Shown in pieces: positions 33,125 to 45,064 of a DNA stretch of 64,000 nucleotides. This stretch comes from Sorghum bicolor (Eukaryota > Streptophyta > Magnoliopsida > Poales > Poaceae), in assembly GCF_000003195.3 (NCBI RefSeq), contig NC_012874.2, forward strand, positions 61,695,768 through 61,759,767. The letters run 5' to 3'. The notes beneath the pieces were generated by a model. The model had not been told where the DNA came from, made no database searches, and was given only the letters and a program-made list of their open reading frames with translations. Made by a program: the position numbers and the translations under genes. How positions within the stretch are numbered: position 1 is the first letter of the stretch; the number at the start of each line of letters is the position of its first letter.

Positions 33125-36100
33125 TTGAGCACCCCCATCACCTTCGATCGAGATGACCACCCCGACAAGGTAGTCGCCCCTTCCGTATACCCGCTCGTCG
33201 TCGACCCCATCATCGTCAACACCAGGCTCTCGAAGGTATTGATGGACGGCGGCAGCAGCCTAAACATCATCTACCTCGAGACCCTCGACCTCCTCGGCAT
33301 CAATAGGATGCAGCTCCAACCAAGCGCCGGTGGTTTCCATGGTGTCGTACCTGGAAAGAATGCGTTACCGGTAGGTCGAATCGACCTACCGGTCTGCTTC
33401 GGCACGGCGGCCAACTTCAGAAAGGAGACCCTCACCTTTGAGGTGGTGGGATTCCGAGGAACGTACCATGCCATCATAGACGCCTGGGTTACGCCAAGTT
33501 CATGGCTATCCCCAACTACACCTACTTGAAGCTGAAGATGCCAGGACCCAAGGGCGTCATCATCGTCAGCTCTTCCTACGAGCATGCGTACGAGTGCGAC
33601 GTCGAATGCGTCGAGTATGGGGAAGCCGTCGAGAGCTCCACCGAGCTCGCCTCGAAACTCGAGGCCCTAGCCGCGGAAGCCCCAGAGCCCAAACGCCACG
33701 CCGGCAGCTTCGAACCGGTGGAAGGAACAAAGAAGATCCCGCTCGACCCCGACAACTCCGACGGCAAGGTGCTGACGATCGGCGCTGACCTCGACCCCAA
33801 ATAGGAAGACGTGCTCGTCGACTTTCTCCGTGCAAATGCTGACATGTTTTCATGGAGTCCTTCGGACATGCCAGGCATACCGAGGGAAGTCGCCGAGCAC
33901 ACCTTGGAAATTCGAGCCGGTTCCAAGCCAGTGAAGCAGCGGCTGCGTTGCTTCGACGAGGAGAAGCACAAGATCATTGGCGAGGAAATCCACAAGCTTT
34001 TGACGGCCAGATTCATCAAGGAGGTTCACCATCCCGACTGGTTAGCAAATCCTATACTAGTTAAGAAAAAGAATGGGAAAATGAGGATGTGTGTCGATTA
34101 TATGAGTTTAAATAAAGCATGTCCAAAAGTTCCTTTTCCTTTGCCACGTATCGATCAGATTGTTGATTCTACTGTGGGATGTGAAACCCTTTCTTTCCTT
34201 GATGCATATTCTGGTTACCCTCAAATAAAAATGAAAGAGTCCGATCAGCTCGCGACATCTTTCATCACACCTTTTGCGATGTATTGTTATGTAACCATGC
34301 CGTTCGGGCTTCGAAACGCGGAAGCCACATATCAGCGTTGCATGCTCCACATGTTTGGCAAACACATAGGGTCAACAGCCGAGGCATACGTTGATGACAT
34401 CATCGTCAAGACAAAGCAACGAGGAGACCTGATTTAGGACCTCGAGATCGCTTTCACTTGCCTACGCGCCAACAAGGTCAAGCTCAATCCCGAGAAGTGC
34501 GTCTTTGGTGTCCCCCGAGGCATGCTCCTGGGATACATAGTCTCCCGACGCGGCATCGAGGCCAATCCCGAGAAAGTCTCAGCCATCACGAGAATGGGGC
34601 CGATCCGAGACGTCAAAGGAGTGCAAAAGGTCACGGGATGTTTGGCGGCGCTAAGTCGTTTCATCTCGAGGTTGGGGGAAAAGGCATTGCCACTATATCG
34701 GCTCTTGAAAAAAGCTGAGCGCTTCTCTTGGACCCCCGAGGCCGAGGAAGCCCTCGATAACTTGAAGAAAACACTGACCTCTGCGCCGGTCCTGGTCCCG
34801 CCTCAACCCGCAGAACCTCTGCTTCTATACGTTGCCTCGACGACCCAGGTCGTCAGTGCAGCAGTGGTAGTCGAGAGGCAGGAAGAGCGGCATGCGCTGC
34901 CAGTTCAGAGACCGGTCTATTTCGTCAGCGAGGTACTCTCGGAGACCAAAGCGCGGTACCCACAGATCCAAAAGCTAATCTACGCGGTGATCCTCGCCCG
35001 ACGCAAGCTGCAGCACTACATCCTCGGTCACCCTATCACGGTGGTCTCATCCTTCCCCTTGGGTGAGGTCATCCAGAGCCGGGAGGCAACAGGAAGAATT
35101 GCCAAATGGTCGATCGAGCTCATGAGTGAGACCCTCACTTATGCGCCTCGTAAAGCTATCAAGTCTCAAGCTCTGGTGGATTTCGTCGCGGAATGGACGG
35201 ACTCCCAGCTCCCCCCGGCTGAAGTTCAGGCAGAATTGTGGACGATGTATTTTGACGGATCCCTCATGAAGACGGGAGCTGGTGCGGGTCTGCTATTTAT
35301 CTCACCGCTCGGTGTCCATATAAGATACGTCATCAGAATACACTTCGCCGCATCCAACAACGTCGCGGAATACGAGGCCCTTGTCAACGGTTTAAAGATC
35401 ACCATCGAGCTAGGGGTTCGACGCCTCGGCGTTCGAGGCGACTCCCAATTCGTCATCGACCAAGTGATGAAGGCCTCCAACTGCCACGACCCAAAAATGG
35501 AGGCATACTGCAAGGAGGTACGCCGACTCGAGGACAAGTTCCATGGTCTCGAGCTCGTCCACGTCGCCCGACGCTACAACGAGGCGGCCGACGAACTCGC
35601 CAAGATCGCCTCGACTCGAGGCACGGTCCCGCCCAACGCATTCTCAAGAGATCTTCACGAGCCATCCGTCGACTTGGGCTCGGGGGCTGACGTCGGAGCC
35701 ACCGCCCCCCAACAAACCGACACCATCGAGGCACTGCTAGCGGCGGCGGAGGTAATGGAGGCAGAACAGCGACCCGGTCGGCCGTTCGACTAGCGCACGT
35801 CGTTCCTCGACTGCCTAAAACGTTGCGAGCTACCGGAAGATCGATCCGAGGCCCGTCGTATCGCTCGACGGGCCAAATCATTCGTAATCTACGGCAAAGG
35901 CAATGAGCTATATCGACGAAGCTAGACAGGGATCTTGCAGCGCTGCATCACCATAGAGGAAGGCCGAAAGCTCCTCGAGGATCTGCACTCGGGGGCTTGT
36001 GGCCACCATGCTGCTCCACGGACCCTCGTAGGGAAAGCTTTCCGATAGGGCTTCTACTGGCCAACGGCCGTAGCTGACGCCATCGAGCTCGTACGCTCGT

Positions 36101-37032
36101 GCCATGGGTGTCAATTTTATGCCAAGCAGACGCACCTTCCCGCCCACGCTCTTCAGATGATTCCCATCACATGGCCGTTCGCGGTGTGGGGACTCGACCT
36201 GGTAGGGCCTCTACAGAAGGCAGTAGGAGGCTACACCCATCTGTTGGTGGCCATCGACAAATTCTCCAAGTGGATCGAGGCTCGACCCATCACGAACATT
36301 CGCTCCCAGCAAGCCGTACTTTTCTTCACCGACATCATCCACCGGTTTGGGATCCCCAACATCATCATCACCGACAACGGCACTCAATTCACTGGCAAGA
36401 AGTTCTTAGACTTCTGCGACCGGCATCACATCCGTGTGAACTGTTCTGCGGTGGCCCACCCTCGAACAAACGGCCAAGTCAAGCGTGTCAACGGCATGAT
36501 TTTGCAGGGACTCAAACCGAGGATCTACAACCGCTTAAAAAAATGCGGCAAGAAATGGGTCGAAGAGCTCTCTTCGGTCCTATGGAGCATAAGGACGACG
36601 CCGAGCAGGGCCACAAAATACACCCCGTTCTTCATGGTCTACGGCTCCGAGGCCGTGCTCCCAACGGAACTCGAATACGGGTCCCCTCGACTCAAAGCAT
36701 ACAACGAGCAATCAAACAAGGAGGCTCGAGAGAATGTCGTCGACCAACTCGAGGAAGCTTGGGACATGGCCCTCCTCAACTCCGCCAGATACCAGCAGAA
36801 GCTTCGACACTATCACAACATGCACGTGTGCAAAAGAGACCTAAACTTGGGCGATCTTGTCCTACGGCGGCGGCAAAGCAACCAAGGACGCCACAAGCTA
36901 ACGCCACCCTGGGAAGGCCCATACATAGTGGCCGAGGTCCTGAAGCTAGGGACATACAAGCTAGCAGACGAAAAAGGGGCAATCTTCACCAACGCGTGGA
37001 ACATCGAACAGCTACGTCGATTCTACCCCTAG
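33125..37032 (+). pseudogene. Tat gypsy pol: protease, RT, RNase H, second RNase H, integrase
   Basis: Protease has the VLMDGGSSLNI motif (about 33239). A small frame change near 33490 follows. Reverse transcriptase has YMSLNKACPK and the catalytic YVDDIIVK (about 34387). RNase H begins near 34800, and a second RNase H has MYFDGSLMKTGAGAG and AEYEALVNGL. Integrase has the zinc-binding HSGACGHH...CHGCQ, the Asp in WGLDLVGP and the Asp in TDNGTQF, but the third catalytic residue is changed: the motif reads NGQVKRVNG where Glu is expected before Arg. Five TAG codons (33802, 34435, 35791, 35923, 36046) lie in one continuous frame up to the TAG at 37030. Confidence 0.92.
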
Positions 37033-37566
37033 AATTTCAAAAGCTTTATGTTCCTATGTACAATTTGTACCAAGGTTTTGTGAATGAATGCATGAATGAA
37101 TAAGATCTTTCCCTCGAGTAAATTACTTTTTTCATGAGTCAAAATCTCGACGATAGGAGGGAGTACCAACTATGACCCATCATAGTCGATACCCCCTCGG
37201 GGGCTAGCAGGGGGGCACCCCCCCCCAAGTGATTATTTTTTCGTTCCTACTAAGTAAACCTCGCATGATCGAGTAGTAGAGGTACCTCGAGCCCCTTAAG
37301 GGCCGAGAAACAACGAGCCTGAGAACTCCTACGCCCCCGGACTATGGTAACTCTACTCGCTTTCTCACCCTCGAGGCAATCGAGGTTGCCTTAACCAAAG
37401 ACAAAATGAGGAATATAGATGTAGGCAGAAAAGAAAATGAAGGAACCTCGAGTGGAAAGACAAACGTTTACAAATCTTATAACCCACTTAAAACACGATA
37501 TCATTTAAGATAGAATAACAAAGTACTGTACAAGGGGCCTCAGCACCCAGAGTAGGCTCGCAGGCC

Positions 37567-40500
37567 TCAGTCTACGTCTTGGCCCTCACCACCATCGTCC
37601 GCACCCGAGCTAGTCTCGGGAGGAAGTACTTCCGGCTCGAAAAGCCTCACCAACCTTTCCCCAGGAGCCTCCGCATCGTCGATCAAGGCGTGGAGCCTCT
37701 CCTCGTTCTCTGCGTCGGTCTTGGAAATATCGATGACGAAGCCGTGGGACACCACCTCCATATCATAGGAAAAGCCTGAGCAGACAACCGCCATTGCCCG
37801 CTTTACCCCAGTATGAAGGGCGTCCCGCACCCGGTCCCTCAGCGTAGCACCTAGATAGCATAGCTGGTCGACCAGTGCGTCACCTCGAGCCTCCTCCCTC
37901 GACTCGTCCATGGGCTCGAGCTCCCAAGAGGCTGAAAGATCATTTATCGCCGTCTGCAGTCGACGGTTCAAAGGGACCTCCCCCTCAAGTTGAGCCTTGG
38001 CAGAGCGGGCCACGACCTGAGCTGCGAGCAGCTCATCCTTAAGCCCTACAAGGACCAACAAGGAAAAATTAGATACCACAAAACACACCCTAGAAAGAAA
38101 ACTCAACAATAGGAAATGTACCGCGAATGCTCTCCTCCAGAGCTGTATTCTCGCCGACCAACTTGGTGTTGGCTCTCTCGATCTCTGCGTTGGAGCGCAC
38201 CAGCTCGGTGTTGGCGACGCGCAGGTCTTCGATCACCTTACCGGCCTGCGCGATGGCCCCATCCTTCTCCAGCAGCGCTCTCTTCAAATGGTCAACGTCG
38301 TCAGAGAGACTTCGGGATCGAGCCCGCTCCGCCTCGAGATCCTCGAGAGCCTTCTTCTTGGCCTCCTCCGCGGCGCTCCGGGCAATCTCGCCATTTACGC
38401 ACTCCACCTTCATCCTTTGGAAGGATTCTCGGACAGAGGCGAGACCAGTCTTGAGGGTGCCCTTCTCCTTGTCCAGAGCAGCGGCCACATTCCTGTAAGA
38501 CAAGGCCTCCTCCCGAGCCTTGGATGCGACCTCCTCAACCATCATAGTTCGCTCCCTTAGCAGCGCAGCCTCATCCACCGCCTTCCTCGAGGCCTCTCGA
38601 GCCTCGGCCAGAGCAGCCTCCCTCACCTTCTTCTCCTCCTCGAGCGCCAACAGCTCCTTGTAAGCCTTGAGGAGCTTTTCCTGCGATTCCAGGAGTTGAT
38701 CCTTGAGGAGAGGGAGTTGCTCCCAGCCGCCCCTTGTTGCATGGATGAAGCTCAATTTGATGCGGGAGGTCTCTTTCAGGTCCTGCAAGCCAGCGATTGG
38801 GCAGTTAGAATACAAAACCAAATGTTCTACAAGGGTTAAGGCCTAAAAATGCTTACGAAGTAGGCTGGTCCGAGCCCGTTGTTGACGACGTCGGACAGGA
38901 GCCCCACCACATGCTTCATCCAGAGGCGAAGCTCCTCGACATGCTCCCACTTTTCGGCCTCCTTCCGATCGTCCAAGAAAATGTTTGGCTCAGACGGATC
39001 GGTGGATGCCCAAATGCGGATCCGGTCAGGGCACCAGTTCTCCATCTCCTGGTCAGCGCGCGCCTTGACGCCCCGGATGAGCTCCTCGACGGTCTCGAGC
39101 GACCCCCCGTGGCGCAGGAACAGGTCGACGAGGGAGGGGAACCGCCCGTCGTCATCCACCGTCTTCCAGGTCCCGGTCGCGCTGCCACCACCGCCGCCCG
39201 ACGTTCCGATCTCGTCTTCCTCGGCGGGGATACGGTCCTCCCACGACCGACGCTCCCGGAGGAATCCCGGAGTGATTCCGTCCATGCCGTAGATCGTGCC
39301 CCTGATCTCGGACTGAGGGTCGACGAGGGTGCGCATCATACAGGCGAGCGCCACCACGCCGTCCGCCCGCCTCGGCTCAGCTGGGATCGAAGCAGGCGCC
39401 CCCGGACGAAGCCACGCCGGGGTCGGAGGACCATAAACCGGCAGGCTCTCCCCCTTATTTCCAGGCTCTTGCGGCGCTGGTGGCGCTGGTTGGGGCGGAC
39501 CGAGAGAGGGAGGCTCGAGCAGTTCCTCTAACTGCTGGCCCCTTAGTTGCAGCTGCTCTTGGAGCTCCCTCAGCTCCTGCTGCCGGTCCTGCACCAGCAG
39601 CTCCTCGAGCTGGAGACCTTGTGGCAGCCGCCCCTCCTCTCCTTCTTTCTACTGCGGCCGCTGCTCCTCTTGCAGCTGTTGCCGCGTCTCCAGCTCGCGC
39701 TCCTCTTCCTCCTTCTTTCTCTGCTCCTCGACGGAGCGAAGCCCGACAGGCCAGGGCATCCGCATAGCGATGAGAGAAGTCTCGGCCTCCTCGTCCATAG
39801 GGCGGGCGTCCTTCGAAGGCCCGTCGCCGCCGGACCCGTCGCTTATTGTGATAGGGTCCCCCTCGACCCCAGATCGGGGAGGCTCGGGGGCTCCCTCTTG
39901 CTCTTGGGGGCGAGGCGCCTCGACCCGCCTCGGCGACGGCGGAATGGACTCCCCTACCAAGGGGCGAGGCGGGGCATCCTCGACACCAGTCGACGGCCAG
40001 GGATCGGGGGAACCTGTAATACATTCAGAGGCAAGAGGTCAGCCATCATAATCGACGTAAAGACAACCCAGCTCCCATAAGTGACGGAAATAAACTGCTA
40101 ACCTGATTCTTTGGAGGCCGCTCCCGCCTTAAGCCTCTTGGCCATCGAAGGCTGGGCCTGCTCGAGCGTCCGCTTCAACCTGAGGAAAGAAGAACGAGTG
40201 TGAGAGAGGCCAAAACGTTGAAGACATAGGAAGATGAGAATCGTAACGTCGAAAACCTTACCCCACAGCGAGAACGGCCTGCCAGCCGGTGCCTCGACCG
40301 ACAGGCCTCGAACCGCCCCGTGCCAAGGCACCAGGCACCTCACGAGCAGGCGCAGGCCTCGGCTCGGCATCTCCCGCCTGGCGGGCGCCAGGGCTAGCAC
40401 TCCTGTGACTTGCTTCCCCCTTGCCGAAGGCCACGGCACGGCCACGGGTCAATGGCCCCGTCGCCAGGGGCTTAGCCCGGTCGCCCGCCTTTGACGTAGG

Positions 40501-41960
40501 GGGAGGTTGGGGGCACGGGACAGACCGACCTCGCGCAGGCGCGGGAGGGGTATCAGCGTGGGAGCGGCGAGGGGACGACTCCCTCTACCACCTCTCGAGA
40601 GACCCGCTTGGCCCCTCCTTTGGTGCATCCGTCCGCGGGACGTCGACGTCGGCTCGAGGCGGACCCTCGAGAATTCTGTCCAGACGGGACGCCATCCCCT
40701 CGGAGTCGTCGCTGTTGTCGTCACCATCACCGCCGTCATCCTCATCAGGGGAGTCTTCCTCAGGCTCCCCCCTCTGTCTGGATTTCGCTCGGCGCGTCTC
40801 CAGCGCTTGGCGCTCGAGATTCTTCTTTTTCTCCTTCTTCTTCTTTAAGTCCATTGCGGACTTCTGCTTTTCAGTGGACTCTCACCGCTTGTCATGGTCG
40901 ACCTCGTCCTCCTTTACCGGAGGCCTCGAAGACCGAACATCGATTCAACCCTGTGCAAATGGTGACGAGTTTTAAGGAGGATCGAAGAAATTCTGGAATC
41001 AAAACCATAAGCGAGAGAGGAGCTTACTAGGTCGATCGATCCCCTGTCAGGCCTCATAGGGAAGCCGTTGACATGCTCTAGCTTGAAGTCGCCAGCAACG
41101 GTCGCCCTGACTCGAGCCGCGACCTCGTCGTCCGCCAGAGCCTTGTTGGACATCCGGCAAGCCTCGAGATCCCGGGACGAAACGCCGGGACCCATCTCGT
41201 CCATTCTCAACGGCCGAGACATCAACGGAAGAACCCTCCGATGATGGACCGCCGAGAGGACAAGAGTGGCTGTCAGGCCATCCTCGCGTAGCTTCTTCAA
41301 GGCGTCAAGGAGGGGGGCGAGCCGCAATTGGTGGACTTGAACCACACCGTAAGTCCAGTGGTCCGGGCGCTTCGAGATCAAGCGACCGGTGTAGGCAGGG
41401 AGGAGGTCGTCGTTGTTGCGCAAATAGAACCACTGGGAGTCCCATCCGGCATGGTTCGACGTCAATCCCACCGGGATGTACTCGCGCGGCCTCTCCGTTT
41501 TGCCGGTCTTCAACACCAAGTTGAGGCACCCGGCCCGTACGAGTTTCCTCATGCCTGTGGTTCCAGTAGGGGCGTTGAAGAGCTCGTCGCGGTACAGATG
41601 GAGCCACAGATCCCAGTGGGGCATCATCCCCAGATAGCCTTCACACACCGCGGCAAAGACCGCCGCGGCAGTGACGGCGTTTGGGGAGAAGTGCTAGAGC
41701 TCCACCCCGTAGTGGTGGCAGAGCGCCCGCATGAAGCGACTCAGAGGAGTGCCCAGGCCGTGGCGATGGAATTTGGCGAAGGAAACCACGTAGCCCTTGG
41801 GCGGCCTTGGCTCCCGGTGGTCCACCGCCGGCGCAATCCACTCCAGCCGCGACGACGACGTGCGGGGGCGTAGGAATCCCTCCCTCTCAAGCTCCAACAG
41901 CCGACGCTCCATCATCGACGATGGGCACCAGTCATCGGCGGCGATGAGTCTCACAGGCAT
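37567..41960 (-). pseudogene. six-exon antisense gene inside the Tat element (Transposase_28-like plus coiled coil)
   Basis: Exons on the minus strand are 41960-41028, 40950-40262, 40179-40103, 40013-38857, 38782-38122 and 38045-37567. The introns are 77, 82, 89, 74 and 76 bp, all GT-AG (donors GTAAGC, GTAAGG, GTTAGC, GTAAGC, GTACAT; acceptors CACAG, CTCAG, TACAG, TGCAG, TGTAG). The exons total 3996 bp, 1332 codons, with every junction phase agreeing. Exon 1 starts MPVRLIAADDW and has GYVVSFAKFHRHGLGTPLSR, CEGYLGMMPHWDLWLHLYRD and WDSQWFYLRNNDDLLP, the pattern of the 'putative gypsy type transposon' family. Exon 2 ends in basic/acidic low complexity, exon 4 has Gln/Glu repeats, exon 5 is a coiled coil. 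In-frame stops: TAG 41694-41696, TGA 40945-40947, TGA 40882-40884, TAG 40585-40587 and TAG 39649-39651. Function unknown. Confidence 0.82.
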
Positions 41961-42086
41961 TTTCGGGTGAAAGAAAGGCGAACTCGCTACTACTCGAGGG
42001 TGCGCGTGTGTGAAAGATAGCGAGGAAGTTGGGACAGGGACAAAGGCAGAAGGCGGAAGGAGCGACGGCAATGAGACCGCGGCGCA

Positions 42087-42092
42087 TTTATA
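42087..42092 (-). promoter_or_regulatory. TATA box of the antisense gene
   Basis: TATAAA on the minus strand, within GTCTATAAATGCGCC, lies about 130 bp upstream of the first ATG at 41960. No other ATG occurs on that strand between a start site expected near 42060 and 41960. 42144-42869 holds no other feature that I recognise. Confidence 0.55.
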
Positions 42093-42869
42093 GACGGCAG
42101 CCCACCAACGGACAGATCCGATAAGCACGGTAACTCCTCCCATAAATGCGCCGTCTAACGGTCCTCACCTCTCTCACAGATGGGACGCTACGAATTCCGC
42201 GCCGGTTCATTACAGCAACGGCTCCCACCCAACGGGCGAAAAGGCGAACCGCCACGGCCCCTTCCTTCCCTCGTAAGCCAAGGTAGGCGTCTGTCACAAC
42301 TAAAACCTCGAGAGGTCACGGGCTGGCCCACCAACTGGGTTCGACAGCCGATCTCGAGTGCCAGAGTCAGGGATGCCCAGCGAATGGTCAAAAATCAAGG
42401 CCCGCCTCGAGAACTCGCTGGGGATGTCCAAGGTAGGATTGAGACGGTCGAGAGGAATCCCCCCGAAGGGAGGCATCGAGCCGCTGGACTCTATCGAACG
42501 AGACCAGTAACCCCGACCACGTCGACCCTGCTTTATGAGGATGCCTCTGGGCTACAGCCGACCCCCTCGAACGGGGCACAGGTCCTCACTTGGATTACCC
42601 GTTAGGAACTCAAACCGGGATAGATGACGCTCGCTCCATCGGGAGTACGTCGAAACCCCTGCGCAAAACATACCGATCAAAGCCGTTCACAGCGGACATT
42701 GAGAGCGCTTCCACAGATTAGGCAATATAACCCTCGAAGGAGTCAAAAAACTCCTCCAAGGGCTCGGGGGCTACCCTCGCGGGGTCGCTCGCGTGCCCCC
42801 ACGGAAACTCGACCTTAAAATGTAGCCTCCACTCAAGCGCAAGCGCTCGAATGGAGACTCGGGGCCTAC

Positions 42870-43921
42870 TGTCGAGGATATCAGTAAGGGGTACCCTAAC
42901 TGATATGCATATCGAGAACATCCGTACACAAGTCGAGGCCTCCAACTCGATGCCCTGCCTAGTCATACGCACAGTCCTCGACGACTGTGGCCTCGAACAC
43001 GGACATAGCGTCCTGCGAATCGACCGAGGCTCGAGCGCCGGCTGCCGTCGAATACGGAAGTAGGCTCGTACGAACCGGAAGGCCTCGAGCGCAAGGACAC
43101 CGCCCGCCGCCTGACGCGAGCGCAGGGATCAGAGGCATTTAATGCGCCTGTAGTGTTCTCACCTAACCCGACAGTCACGGGAAGCGTGATAGGAGGCCAG
43201 CACCCGTCCTGTCGTCCCTTCTGCAGCTTTCCCCACTAAACTAGCCAGAGCGTGGCAGAGTACAGAGGGCGAGTCGAGACGTCCGGTCACGACCCCCCTC
43301 GAGATGCCTGAAGTCAACGCTCTGGACCGTGAACCGTTACCTGGCACCTGACCCTCAAGTAGACATGTTCCTTTCCCAGAAAGGATTGGGCGACGACTGA
43401 CGGCGCCCCAACCACTCCGACGTAGCTGCTACCGCGACGTACAAGCATGCGACGCATAAGTCAGTCCAGGACGGCGCACAGGAGCAGGATTCAGGGGCAC
43501 GCGTAATCATCATCAAAGTAGCAAGACAAGACGGCTCGAGGCCACGCCGGTACGGAGGCCTCGAGTAGGTCAGCGCGCCATACCTCTTTCGATCCCTACT
43601 CTGACGCCTATACATGTACCCTGGGCTTCTCCTTGGAACTATAAAAGGGGAGGTCCGGGAGCGAGCAAAGACACGCGACACAACACAAGTCATACGCAGT
43701 AGAGCAACTCACCTTATCTCCATTCATACCACGCTTGTATTCGCCCCTGTACAGGCACTTAGGTGCAGGATAATACAATTTCCTCCCCCAGCTGGACGTA
43801 GGGCCTTCTCTTGCCCGAACCAGGATAAATCTTTGTGTCTTTCTGCATCACCATCTGGAAAAGGGAGCACGCACACAAGTTTTACTCGTTGGTGTGACCC
43901 CCCGGGGGGAAAACACCGACA
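42870..43921 (+). repeat. Tat gypsy 3' LTR (1052 bp)
   Basis: It starts TGTCGAGGATATCAG after a purine-rich ATGGAGACTCGGGGCCTAC and ends AAAACACCGACA, so TGTCG and CGACA form the terminal inverted repeat. TATAAAA at 43640-43646 is the probable promoter. No second copy is present in the window. Confidence 0.85.
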
Positions 43922-43925
43922 TATT

Positions 43926-44590
43926 GAAAGCTAGCCATTGTAAATTGTGATTTATCGTATCAAAGAAATAGGTGAATTCATCTAAGGACGAGAAAAATGG
44001 CAATAGATCATACGTTGATTAGCATTCTATTTTGACTAAATATTATATCATTCATATGTTCTGAGACCATTTTATTAATATATGCACAGCCACATAAAGA
44101 TCCATCAAACCCATAATTTGTGTCCCCATAGAGAATTGAATATGATTTTAATTGTGCATGCATCAGCGCATTTTTTCCAAAAAATTCATAAATGATGTTA
44201 CATTATTTTAGAAGATATTTAGGAGAAAAAAGTCAAAACTTTAATAGCTGATGGACTATTAGAAGATACAAATGTCACACTGAGATAATTTCACTAACCA
44301 GTAGAAAAATGCCTCCTTGCTTTAGTACTGCTACCAAAAGTTCTTGTAATAGTAAAGGTTATGATCAGACAGGTGGCATTGGTCGTGGGTCTATTTGTTC
44401 ATCAGATTTTCAGATCACTAATCAGGGATGTAGCTCCTATAGCAAGGAAACAATATGGTCACACCACTTCTGCCACCCAGTGAGTAAAAAAATCTGTCTG
44501 GGCACAACAGATCAGTGGGTCACCATTGTCGAAAGCTAGCCATTGTAAATTGTGTTTTATCAAGGAAATATGTGAATTTATCTAAGGACA
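43926..44590 (+). repeat. ~60-bp direct repeat pair, 606 bp apart
   Basis: GAAAGCTAGCCATTGTAAAT occurs at 43927 and again at 44533. The match continues, with a short indel, through GTGAATTCATCTAAGGAC at about 43970 and GTGAATTTATCTAAGGAC at about 44570. The first copy begins right at the edge of the Tat LTR. Confidence 0.75.
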
Positions 44591-45064
44591 CCAGCACATG
44601 CTGAATTACAATGCAACTGGCAAGCCTGACAATGTCCAGGTTCATAAAACAGAAGTGATGATACTCATTAATATAACTATTGTGTGAGATACAATTTTCT
44701 AATGAAAAAAATGGCATTTGGGAGAATACTGGGAGTGACTAACCTTGTTCGCAGCATTCAAGTAATAGAATGCACATGATTAGTGATCTGGTGAGGCCGC
44801 TGCCCCTTCAGCTACAAGCTGAGCCACTGCTCCTCTTCTGATTGCAACTGTCGTGGATGAGAATGTCAGGATGCAACACGCTGGGGTCACTCCTCTTGTC
44901 CGCCTTTCGCATGCTCGTCTCCGGAATGGGGTAGAGAGGTCCGCCTCTGCATGTTGGCCACCGGATCAAAGCCGCCTGTACCAGATCTGACGGCGTTATT
45001 GCCATGGGAAAAGTCAAGGAAAATTGAGTTCTAAAGTCTAATAGAAAGCAAATACACTAATTAC
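43988..45064. other. unassigned sequence with exon-like fragments
   Basis: The minus strand at about 45005-44760 has a coding-like stretch (GFDPVANMQRRTSLPHSGDE) ending near a donor-like GCGAACAAG/GTTAGT. 44309-44539 has a short open plus-strand stretch. These look like further gene pieces but do not match the later exons expected of the saccharopine-dehydrogenase-like gene upstream. Confidence 0.3.

Larger units (their letters stand above)
31352..43921 (+). mobile_element. Tat-lineage Ty3/gypsy retrotransposon lacking its 5' LTR
   Basis: Gag and pol are on the plus strand, an intron-containing gene is on the opposite strand between pol and the LTR, and a 3' LTR is at 42870-43921. The second RNase H domain after the normal one (YFDGSLMKTGAGAGLL) marks the Tat lineage. 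The 5' LTR, primer site and gag start are missing: the interior begins directly after the broken Sirevirus LTR at 31351. The right flank is TATTG, but no left flank exists for a target-duplication test. Confidence 0.9.

Noticed and set aside
36099..37103. 334-codon plus-strand frame over the Tat integrase
   Set aside because: It overlaps in another frame the clearly recognisable integrase (WGLDLVGP, TDNGTQF). It reads as low-complexity and is a frame shadow.
39480..40080. Plus-strand frames of 95-177 codons in 39.4-40.1 kb
   Set aside because: They are complements of the Gln/Glu- and Pro-rich antisense exon 4. The minus-strand model has phase-consistent introns and wins.
42144..43060. Several short frames between the antisense gene and the LTR
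   Set aside because: None has domain content, and they straddle the LTR boundary at 42870.
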